A DNA stretch of 12,816 nucleotides from Microcaldota archaeon. Lineage in GTDB: Archaea; Micrarchaeota; Micrarchaeia; CAILAH01. This document shows, piece after piece, positions 1 to 5,398 of this stretch. Location of the stretch: positions 1-12,816 of the forward strand of contig JAOAKR010000003.1 of the NCBI GenBank assembly GCA_026419815.1. Direction: 5' to 3'. Both the position numbers and the translations under genes were made by a program. Each line of letters starts with the position of its first letter. Position 1 is the stretch's first letter. The notes beneath the pieces are model-generated. The model had not been told where the DNA came from, ran no database searches, and saw only the letters and a program-made list of their open reading frames with translations.

Positions 1-19
1 AGATGTGTATAAGAGACAG
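1..19 (+). other. Tn5/Nextera mosaic-end adapter remnant
   Basis: The first 19 bases, AGATGTGTATAAGAGACAG, are exactly the Tn5 transposase mosaic end used in Nextera/tagmentation libraries. It sits at the extreme left edge, as expected for untrimmed adapter rather than genomic sequence. Any reading frame using these bases, including a GTG start at position 5, is artificial. Native sequence should begin at about position 20. Confidence 0.96.
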
Positions 20-20
20 G

Positions 21-143
21 CTTATAGGCCTGTGGGAGAGCACGCAGATGTCGCGCATATTGACCGGAATAATTGCAGGTGCCGTAATCGGCCTTTACAT
101 AGTGCTCCTGCTCAACGAGATGCTCACAAGCCGCAAAAAATGA
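21..143 (+). CDS. 3' end of a membrane-protein gene, or a 31-aa single-TM protein
   Basis: The frame is open from the first native base to a TGA at 141-143 and encodes about 40 residues. These end in a hydrophobic stretch of roughly 20 residues (ILTGIIAGAVIGLYIVLLL) followed by a short tail finishing in SRKK. This fits a C-terminal membrane anchor with a positively charged cytoplasmic end. An internal ATG at 48 would give a free 31-residue single-pass protein, with a weak purine-rich GGGAG about 9 nt upstream. The contig edge (adapter at 1-19) prevents a choice between truncated gene and small ORF. No family is recognised. A strong hairpin starts 17 nt after the stop. Confidence 0.5.
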   Translation, partial: LIGLWESTQMSRILTGIIAGAVIGLYIVLLLNEMLTSRKK

Positions 144-154
144 CCTGCGCGCAC

Positions 155-185
155 GGTTGGGGGCCGGCAACCCTTCTCCCGGCCC
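155..185 (+). terminator. GC-rich hairpin after the left-edge gene
   Basis: GGGCCGG (161-167) and CCGGCCC (179-185) form a perfect 7-bp stem with an 11-nt loop. GGTTG (155-159) can alternatively pair with CAACC (168-172), so two mutually exclusive stems exist. The element lies 12-42 nt after the stop of the left-edge gene. No U-run follows, so it may be a 3' stability element rather than a classical terminator. Confidence 0.4.
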
Positions 186-253
186 AGGCAAGGCGCACCC
201 CATACCCACTGCTATTGCAATTTTATGCCGCCAGTATGGCCTGTGTTTTGCAC

Positions 254-273
254 GTGTGAAGCCCCTTTCACAC
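254..273 (+). other. Inverted repeat in the 144-356 gap
   Basis: GTGTGAA (254-260) and TTCACAC (267-273) are perfect inverted repeats with a 6-nt centre, extendable by a G-U pair to a CCCC tetraloop. It lies about 55 bp upstream of the putative TATA box of the LonB-like gene, so it could be an operator or an RNA hairpin. Apart from this, the preceding hairpin and the promoter, I see nothing in the 213-nt gap 144-356. The short frames in it have no start signal or recognisable content. Confidence 0.35.
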
Positions 274-326
274 ACCCCTGCCGGCACATTTCATATTGAT
301 GGGGTTGAAGCAGCACTCCCGAAAGC

Positions 327-337
327 CTTTTTAAGGA
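327..337 (+). promoter_or_regulatory. TATA box for the LonB-like ATPase gene
   Basis: A CTTTTTAAG element preceded by purine-rich GAAAG (a possible BRE) is centred about 25 nt before the ATG at 357. That spacing puts transcription initiation at or next to the start codon, implying a leaderless mRNA. No Shine-Dalgarno is visible before this ATG, which agrees. Confidence 0.55.
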
Positions 338-356
338 TTTAGGGCCCTAATCCACC

Positions 357-1760
357 ATGCTCCCGTTCAGGGACACTTCTGAAATCAGGCTCCCACAGAG
401 CCCGCTTGAGCAGGTGATCGGCCAGGAACACGTGCTTGAGATAGCAAGCATAGTGGCCAGGCAGAAGAGGCACCTGCTGCTCGTCGGGCCGCCAGGCACC
501 GGGAAAAGCTTCATCGCAAACACCATCTCATCAATCTTGCCCCGCCCAACACAGCAGATTGCAGTGCTCGCCAACCCCGAAAACCCGGACCGCCCAATAC
601 TTGAGGTGAAGACTGCCGAGGAGATAGAGCGCGAGCGCCGTGAGAAAGCAAAGGCGCGGCTTTTGGACCCGCGCGATGTGCCGTATTACGTCTCAGAGAA
701 GCTCGGGTTCAGGTGCCGCAAGTGCGGGACCATAAGCGACCCTGACTCAAACATCTGCCTGTACTGCGGCGCGGAGAAGTACAGAAAGTCGCGCAACCTG
801 GAGGATGTTGTTGCAGAAGTGCCGCGCCTGAGCAGGGATGACAAGATACTGTTCAAGAGGCCCGGCCCGGACGGCAGGGAGGAGGAAGTGTTTTACGAGC
901 GTGTTGGGAACAAGGTTAAGATGTATAAAAACACCGGCAAGAACGGTGCCGATGAGCTCAGGAAGGTAATCGTGCCGCTTGAGCGCAAGGTATTCGTGCA
1001 GGCCACAGGCGCAAGCGAGTCTGAGCTTCTCGGGGATGTGAGGCACGACCCCTACGGGGGCCACCCCAACATCGGGATACCGCCACACGAGCGTGTGATA
1101 CCTGGTGCTGTGCACGAAGCGCACGAGGGTGTGCTGTTCATTGATGAGCTCTCAACACTCGGTGAGCTGCAGAGGCACCTGCTTACCGCAATGCAGGAGA
1201 AGAAATTCCCGATAACGGGCAGGAATTCAACAAGCACAGGAGCGGCGGTACGGGTTGATAATGTGCCCTGTGATTTCATACTTGTGGGCGCAGTGAACAT
1301 AAACGATGTGCAGTCTCTGCTGCCTCCTTTGCGCTCGCGCATAATAGGTTCCGGCTATGAAGTCCTGCTCAACACAGTTATGCCTGATACCGAGCAGAAC
1401 AGGTCTAAGATGTGCCAGTTCATCGCCCAGGAAATCGTGAAGGCGGGAAACATACCCCACGCAACAGCCGAGGCGTGCGAGCGCATAATATCAGAGGCGC
1501 GCCTGCGCGCAAGGCAGATTGATGCCAAGGACGGCCTCTCGTTGAGGCTGCGCGAGCTCAGCGGCATAATCAAGATGGCCGGCGATATCGCCATACTTGA
1601 AGGCGCACAGCTGATAACACACGAACACATAAAAAAAGCTGTCCTGCGCGCGCGCTCAATTGAGGAGCAGCTGCTTGATTCTTACGGGAGCGCTTACCGT
1701 GCAGGCATGAGCGATTACGGCCATAAAAGGAGGCCTGGCTATTCAAGCGAGGTCCGTTAG
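357..1760 (+). CDS. LonB-like AAA+ ATPase with zinc ribbon, no protease domain
   Basis: This 467-residue AAA+ ATPase matches the ATPase half of archaeal LonB. Visible motifs are Walker A GPPGTGKS (44-51), Walker B GVLFIDEL (258-265), a sensor-1-like Asn in GAVNIND (about 314), Arg-finger-type LRSRI (325-329), and the typical LonB helical region with PDTEQNR, SLRLREL and a late EEQLLDSYGS. Known archaeal LonB proteins have membrane helices inserted between Walker A and B, then a C-terminal Ser-Lys protease domain. Here the insert instead holds a zinc ribbon (Cys120, Cys123, Cys134, Cys137) plus charged sequence without TM segments, and the protein stops just after the AAA+ lid. Only 123 nt separate the stop from the next gene, so a frameshifted protease domain is not hidden there. 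I infer a soluble, non-proteolytic remodelling or regulatory ATPase. Its substrate is unknown. Confidence 0.85.
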   Translation: MLPFRDTSEIRLPQSPLEQVIGQEHVLEIASIVARQKRHLLLVGPPGTGKSFIANTISSILPRPTQQIAVLANPENPDRPILEVKTAEEIERERREKAKARLLDPRDVPYYVSEKLGFRCRKCGTISDPDSNICLYCGAEKYRKSRNLEDVVAEVPRLSRDDKILFKRPGPDGREEEVFYERVGNKVKMYKNTGKNGADELRKVIVPLERKVFVQATGASESELLGDVRHDPYGGHPNIGIPPHERVIPGAVHEAHEGVLFIDELSTLGELQRHLLTAMQEKKFPITGRNSTSTGAAVRVDNVPCDFILVGAVNINDVQSLLPPLRSRIIGSGYEVLLNTVMPDTEQNRSKMCQFIAQEIVKAGNIPHATAEACERIISEARLRARQIDAKDGLSLRLRELSGIIKMAGDIAILEGAQLITHEHIKKAVLRARSIEEQLLDSYGSAYRAGMSDYGHKRRPGYSSEVR

Positions 1761-1780
1761 AGGGGCGCTTCCGCCCCCTC
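1760..1780 (+). terminator. GC-rich hairpin at the stop of the LonB-like gene
   Basis: GGGGCG (1762-1767) pairs with CGCCCC (1772-1777) across a CTTC loop, with A-T and G-C pairs beyond a one-base bulge. It starts at the last base of the stop codon and is followed by a pyrimidine-rich stretch. It plausibly marks or protects the 3' end of this transcript. A weaker stem, GCCCC/GGGGC, lies at 1810-1825. Confidence 0.5.
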
Positions 1781-1834
1781 TCACCCCCCGCAACCTAAGT
1801 GCGCGCGTTGCCCCAGTTATGGGGCCACATATTA

Positions 1835-1878
1835 GAAACATTTAAATATCAATTCCCTTCCAACAGGAGCATAAGGTG
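1835..1878 (+). promoter_or_regulatory. Promoter and SD for the lipoprotein pair
   Basis: A strong archaeal TATA box, TTTAAATA (1841-1848), preceded by purine-rich GAAAC, lies about 40 nt before the ATG at 1884. AAGGTG (1873-1878) is a Shine-Dalgarno with 5-nt spacing and fixes the start. The hairpin upstream and this box suggest a transcription unit separate from the ATPase gene. Confidence 0.65.
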
Positions 1879-1883
1879 CTTAT

Positions 1884-2366
1884 ATGCAAAGTATAAACGC
1901 ACAAAGAACACTGCCGCAGAAAGCAAGGGAAGCGGCTAGGATAGCCGCATTTGCGGGTATGCTGGTTGTTGCGCCGGCATTTACATCGTGTGGCACTTCC
2001 TCAAATATCCGCAGCGGTGCTGCCGTTGAGGAGTACCAGCTGGAGAAGGGCGCGGTTGCCAAAAAGGCCATATGGGAAGGCGTGGTCGGCGCAAAAGCAG
2101 ATGCCGTAGCGCAGGAGAAGAAAGCCAAGGAATGCAAAGAGTATACTGATGTGTGCAAGTCAATAAAGGAGGACGCGCGCAAATCCAAGGGAAAACTGCT
2201 TGAGTGGCTGAGGGCAGCAGAGCTTCTTGAAAATTTCATTGACAGGTATCCACAGCATATGGACCTGCTTGAGAAGGTGGGCGATCGAGCGAAAGAAGGC
2301 AAGCCGGAGCAGGTTGTTGAGGCGCTCAAGAATGCCATAGCAAAGGCTGTTGAGAGGGAGCTTTAG
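1884..2366 (+). CDS. Predicted lipoprotein, first of a pair
   Basis: The 160-residue product is not recognised as a named family. It starts with a basic n-region and a hydrophobic segment (about 19-33) ending in a lipobox-like AFTSC, with Cys36 followed by GTSS. This suggests export and lipid anchoring, leaving about 125 extracytoplasmic residues. The mature part is charged and helical, contains only Cys84 and Cys91 (CX6C, a possible disulfide), and ends in amphipathic Lys/Glu-rich helices. The ATG is supported by AAGGTG 5 nt upstream. The next gene's Shine-Dalgarno overlaps this stop codon, so the two are almost certainly translated from one mRNA. The lipobox lacks the favoured Leu at -3, so the lipidation call is moderate. 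Confidence 0.7.
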   Translation: MQSINAQRTLPQKAREAARIAAFAGMLVVAPAFTSCGTSSNIRSGAAVEEYQLEKGAVAKKAIWEGVVGAKADAVAQEKKAKECKEYTDVCKSIKEDARKSKGKLLEWLRAAELLENFIDRYPQHMDLLEKVGDRAKEGKPEQVVEALKNAIAKAVEREL

Positions 2367-2375
2367 GTGGTTATG

Positions 2376-2897
2376 ATGCAAAAAAGTGAAACTGTTATGC
2401 AAAAGCAGAAGGCACGTGGTGCAAGCCCGTTTATGAAGATGCTCGCTGCTGGCACGATAATGGTTGCGGTGGCATGTGGCGGCAAGCAGGAGACACCCTC
2501 CGCTGGCAAGCAAGCAGCAACCCCTGCAAGCGAGATGGTATGCCGCATGCCCAACAAAGATGACGTAGTGCTCAAGTCTATCGTTAAGGCGAGTGAGGGC
2601 CAAGTATGTAAGGAGGGTGCCAAGACTGTTAGCAAACCAGAGAAGGTATGCGAAGGCACCGCGTGCGCAGAGGTACATCCCGCAGAAAAAGAGGCTTCAG
2701 CAAAACCAGAGGCGAAAGCAGAGAAGCAGAAGGACAAGAAGGAAAAGCCACAAGTGTTTAGCATTGAGAGCATCAACATCCCCCAAATTCCAAAAGAGCC
2801 GAAAACACTTGAGGAGCTTAAGATGAAGCCAGAGGACAGGAAGCGGCTGAAAGAAGACATTGCAGCGCTTGAGAAGGAGCTCGGCATAAAGAAATAG
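2376..2897 (+). CDS. Predicted lipoprotein with Lys/Glu/Ala-rich linker, second of a pair
   Basis: The 173-residue product begins with a basic segment and a hydrophobic helix ending in MVAVAC-GGK, a good lipobox with Cys34. After a Ser/Pro/Ala/Gln-rich spacer come four further cysteines (56, 78, 92, 97) that could form two disulfides. A Lys/Glu/Ala low-complexity linker (about 99-125) and a charged C-terminal helix follow. I chose ATG 2376 because AGGTGG (2365-2370) then sits 5-6 nt upstream; GTG 2367 lies inside that Shine-Dalgarno and ATG 2373 is too close. Both lipoprotein genes begin ATGCA(A), with similar initiation regions. The coupled layout suggests the two act together at the cell surface, but the function is unknown. 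Confidence 0.7.
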   Translation: MQKSETVMQKQKARGASPFMKMLAAGTIMVAVACGGKQETPSAGKQAATPASEMVCRMPNKDDVVLKSIVKASEGQVCKEGAKTVSKPEKVCEGTACAEVHPAEKEASAKPEAKAEKQKDKKEKPQVFSIESINIPQIPKEPKTLEELKMKPEDRKRLKEDIAALEKELGIKK

Positions 2898-2926
2898 TTT
2901 TGAATTTTTGGCCCTTATCCTTTTTA

Positions 2927-3706
2927 ATGAGGGGCCAGATAACGGATGATGTAACCAGCTTTTATTCAAATTACCCCTACCCAAGCATCAGGTTCCCGTT
3001 CGGGAAGAGGCACCGCCAGTTTGTCGGCAAGCTCATCTCATTATGGGGGTTCAGCCCTGAAAGCATACGGGGGAAAGAAGTTTTGGATGCTGGCTGCGGA
3101 ACAGGCGAGAAGGCCTTGCTGCTCGCGCATATGGGCGCACAGGTGACAGCAGTTGACATATGCCAAAAGCAGGTTGAGCGTGCATATGGGCTTGCCAAAA
3201 TGCATAACCAGGACATCCACTTTGCAGTTGCAGATGTAACACGGCTAAGCTTGAACCGCAAGTTTGATGGAATATTATGCTCAGGCGTGCTGCACCATAC
3301 TGCCGACCCGCACGGCGCGTTCCGCAGGCTGTGCGCGCACCTCAAGCCGGGCGGCCGCATCATAGTGGGGCTTTACAATGCGTACAGCCGTGTGCACTAC
3401 CGTGTGGTGCGTGCGGCACTGCGCACAGCATTTAGGGGAGACCCGGGCCGCATAATGTCATTCATAGCTCATAATCCATTTGCAGCTCCCCTGCGCACAG
3501 CATCCTTGCCGACGCTTTATGACAGGTATGCAGTGCCGCACGAGTCTTACCATACCCTCGGCGAAGTGAGGAAGATGTTTGCTGAAAATGGGATTGAAGT
3601 GCACGCAATCTCCCCAGAAGTGTGCGGTCCGGACACTATAACTCAATTGTGCTGGCTGTTGCAAGGGAAATCGTTCTTCTTCGTTTCAGGAGTAAAACTT
3701 AGCTGA
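2927..3706 (+). CDS. Class I SAM-dependent methyltransferase
   Basis: The 259-residue protein has a Rossmann methyltransferase core: motif I VLDAGCGTGE (52-61), an acidic residue at the end of strand 2 (TAVD, 74-77), ADV near 102, and GVLHHTADP followed by LKPGGRIIVGLYN. The N-terminal FYSNYPYPS segment resembles that of several small-molecule or UbiE-like methyltransferases. The substrate cannot be assigned. ATG 2927 is preferred over an upstream TTG at 2900 that would add nine untypical residues. There is no Shine-Dalgarno, but a T/A-rich element (about 2895-2908) lies at leaderless distance. A 5-bp stem, GGCCC (2910-2914) with GGGCC (2932-2936), would put this ATG in its loop. The 3' end overlaps the convergent orc1/cdc6 gene by 8 bp. 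Confidence 0.85.
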   Translation: MRGQITDDVTSFYSNYPYPSIRFPFGKRHRQFVGKLISLWGFSPESIRGKEVLDAGCGTGEKALLLAHMGAQVTAVDICQKQVERAYGLAKMHNQDIHFAVADVTRLSLNRKFDGILCSGVLHHTADPHGAFRRLCAHLKPGGRIIVGLYNAYSRVHYRVVRAALRTAFRGDPGRIMSFIAHNPFAAPLRTASLPTLYDRYAVPHESYHTLGEVRKMFAENGIEVHAISPEVCGPDTITQLCWLLQGKSFFFVSGVKLS

Positions 3707-4880
3707 ACATTTTTTCAACGATTGCCTTTATCTTTGCCGCATCATACGTGAGCTTGATGAACCGTGTCTGGCCGCGCGTCCCCTTGCCTGAAGATGTGAG
3801 TGCAATCAGGCCGAGCATATCAAGATCGTGCAGGTACTCAGAGAACCAGCGTGCAGTGCGCGGAGTTATGCCAAGCTGCTTGCAGGCAGAAACATAGCTG
3901 TCATACACTTCACCGGATATGAAAACATCCTGCCCGTCATCACCCAGCTTCCTGTAGCTGCTGCCCTTCAAGTGCAGCAGGGACATCCCGTAAAGCGCAA
4001 TCTGCTCGTGCTGCGGCAGCGTGGTGATCGCCTCGATCACAAGCTCGTCATCAACACTCTTGCGCGCACTGTCAACGTGCGCATCGGTGACGCGCTCATC
4101 ACCGTTATCGTTCGCTATGACGCCCGCCTTTTGCAGCAGCTTGAGCGCATACCTCGCATCACCTGTCTCGCGTGCGGCAAGTGCCGCAGACATCTGCAAT
4201 GCTGAGTCATCAACCGCCCCCTCAATGAAAGCGACAGATGCGCGCTGCCTCAGTATCTCATAAAGCTGGTTTGCGCTGTAAGGCCTGAATATTATTTCCT
4301 TCTCATAAAGGGCGCTCTTGCTGCGCGGGTCCAGCCTGTCCTTGAAGTGCAGCCTGTTTGAGATGCCCATTATTGAGATGCTGCCCCTCTCAAGCTCATC
4401 ATTGACACGTGTCATAGTGTATACAAGGTCATCAACATCCCTTACAATGTCAATCTCGTCAAGCACGATGATGAGGTGCGTGTCAGACTCCTCAACCCAC
4501 TCAAGCATGCTCTCATAGAGCTTTGAGAGCGGGTACCCCATCTTGGCATCGCTCTTGCACACCTCATTCACAATCTTGAATGTTATCTTGTAGCGGGAAT
4601 CATAGATCCTGCAGTTCATATACTTCATTACGGCGTTCCGGTTCATGCTGTTGAACTTTTCCATAACGAGCCGGGAGCAGCAAGTCTTCCCGGTGCCAGT
4701 CTTGCCGTACAAAAACACGTTCTTAGGCTTCGCGCCCTTCAGGGCGGGAGCCACCGATTTCATTATCGCCTCAATCTCTGCCTCCCTGTGAGGGAACACA
4801 TCCGGCACATAGTGCGGGGAAAGTGCGTTCATATCCTTGAACACGCCGCCCTTTTCCATAAGCTCCTCAAAGGTAAGCAT
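3699..4880 (-). CDS. orc1/cdc6: Orc1/Cdc6-family replication initiator
   Basis: This 393-residue AAA+ protein is of usual length for archaeal Orc1/Cdc6, which recognises origin recognition boxes and recruits the MCM helicase. Walker A is GKTGTGKT (59-66), Walker B LIIVLDEID (136-144), sensor 1 GISN (172-175) and sensor 2 GDARYAL (240-246). The C-terminal third fits a winged-helix DNA-binding domain (RTARWFSEYLHDLDMLGLI, 343-361). The start is the ATG complementary to 4878-4880. A TATA box about 26 nt upstream implies a leaderless transcript. The gene diverges from sepF across a 145-bp region with origin-like elements, and archaeal origins commonly lie next to such genes. Confidence 0.95.
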   Translation of the reverse strand: MLTFEELMEKGGVFKDMNALSPHYVPDVFPHREAEIEAIMKSVAPALKGAKPKNVFLYGKTGTGKTCCSRLVMEKFNSMNRNAVMKYMNCRIYDSRYKITFKIVNEVCKSDAKMGYPLSKLYESMLEWVEESDTHLIIVLDEIDIVRDVDDLVYTMTRVNDELERGSISIMGISNRLHFKDRLDPRSKSALYEKEIIFRPYSANQLYEILRQRASVAFIEGAVDDSALQMSAALAARETGDARYALKLLQKAGVIANDNGDERVTDAHVDSARKSVDDELVIEAITTLPQHEQIALYGMSLLHLKGSSYRKLGDDGQDVFISGEVYDSYVSACKQLGITPRTARWFSEYLHDLDMLGLIALTSSGKGTRGQTRFIKLTYDAAKIKAIVEKMFS

Positions 4881-4894
4881 GGCTGATTTTCAGG

Positions 4895-4912
4895 GCGGGA
4901 AACTATATATGC
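4895..4912 (-). promoter_or_regulatory. orc1/cdc6 promoter with shared TATA/GTTTCCCGC module
   Basis: On the minus strand GCATATAT (4912-4905) is the TATA box and is directly followed by AGTTTCCCGC (4904-4895). The TATA centre is about 26-28 nt before the ATG at 4880, so the mRNA is probably leaderless and the GTTTCCCGC motif lies between TATA and start. The same two blocks recur, separated by 3 bp, in the promoter at 8087-8107. Confidence 0.7.
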
Positions 4913-4916
4913 TTAA

Positions 4917-5011
4917 CTTCCACTATTGGTTTTAACGTCGGAATTAGTGGAACTGCGCCACACGGTGGCGGCGTAGGGGGTTTCATATTTATATTCTTTA
5001 TTGCGGAATTA
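4917..5011. other. Candidate replication-origin elements between orc1/cdc6 and sepF
   Basis: TTCCACTA (4918-4925) and TAGTGGAA (4945-4952) are a perfect 8-bp inverted repeat, matching in 10 of 12 positions when extended. Their AGTGGAA core equals the centre of the archaeal origin recognition box (core approximately TTCCAGTGGAAAC). CGCCAC/GTGGCG (4956-4970, 3-nt centre) is a second perfect palindrome. A GGGGG run at 4976-4980 recalls the ORB G-string. An AT-rich tract (4981-5011) could be an unwinding element, though it also carries the sepF TATA box. Location beside the initiator gene supports an origin, but only two imperfect ORB-like sites are visible. Confidence 0.45.
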
Positions 5012-5021
5012 CCTCTGGTGG
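4985..5021 (+). promoter_or_regulatory. sepF promoter and SD
   Basis: ATATTTATATT (4985-4995) is a TATA box about 36 nt before the ATG at 5026. GGTGG (5017-5021) is a Shine-Dalgarno 4-5 nt before the start. It is divergent from the orc1/cdc6 promoter, with the ORB-like repeats in between. Confidence 0.6.
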
Positions 5022-5025
5022 TAAT

Positions 5026-5391
5026 ATGGGTATACTGCAGAAGTTTTCTGATGCTCTTGGGCTCGGAGGCAAGGAGATGAACGTCCAAGAATACCTTGAC
5101 AGCGAGGACCTGGAGAACCTCCACGACGCGGATGAGGAGGCAGCAGCATATGTCAAGCCGGTTGCGCTTGAGAACGTGAACGTAATCACGGAGATAAAGG
5201 AGGAGCTTAGGAACGGCAACCTCATACTCCTTAACATTACGCCGATGCTGAAGAACGAGAAGGTGCTCACGCAGGTGATTGACAAGCTCAAGGATTATGC
5301 GAAGAGCATACGCGGCGACATAGCGAGGATTGACAACGAGAAAATCCTGCTTACGCCCGCGAAGATGAAGATTGTCAAGAGGAGGAAGTAG
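5026..5391 (+). CDS. sepF: Cell division protein SepF (archaeal type)
   Basis: The 121-residue product matches archaeal SepF, the membrane anchor of the FtsZ ring. It has a short N-terminal amphipathic helix (MGILQKFSDALGL) for membrane binding, an acidic linker, and then the SepF core. The core includes VNVITEIKEELRNGNLILLNITPM (51-74), a helix VLTQVIDKLKDYAKSI, and the final strands RGDIARIDNEKILLTPAKMKIV. Length and layout are typical. The start is set by GGTGG 4-5 nt upstream. It shares its upstream region with the orc1/cdc6 gene, which could allow division and replication initiation to be co-regulated. It ends 7 bp before the convergent TrmJ-like gene. Its presence implies an FtsZ-based division system encoded elsewhere. 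Confidence 0.9.
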   Translation: MGILQKFSDALGLGGKEMNVQEYLDSEDLENLHDADEEAAAYVKPVALENVNVITEIKEELRNGNLILLNITPMLKNEKVLTQVIDKLKDYAKSIRGDIARIDNEKILLTPAKMKIVKRRK

Positions 5392-5398
5392 CAAATTC

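Noticed and set aside
5..259. 84-codon plus-strand frame at the left end
   Set aside because: It starts inside the Tn5 adapter and reads out of frame with the hydrophobic ORF; composition is not protein-like.
157..342. 61-codon plus-strand frame in the 144-356 gap
   Set aside because: GTG or TTG-type start without SD, Pro/His-rich composition, and it runs through the hairpins and into the TATA box of the next gene.
1301..1760. A frameshift hiding a Lon protease domain
   Set aside because: The ATPase ends naturally after the lid, and only 123 nt, with a hairpin and promoter, lie before the next gene, too little for a protease domain.
1880..2338. 152-codon minus-strand frame opposite the first lipoprotein
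   Set aside because: Ser/Phe/Ala-rich shadow of a frame that has its own promoter, SD and signal peptide on the plus strand.
2363..2887. 174-codon minus-strand frame opposite the second lipoprotein
   Set aside because: Length follows from the biased Lys/Glu/Ala codons of the plus-strand gene; no start signal and Ser/Phe/Leu-rich.
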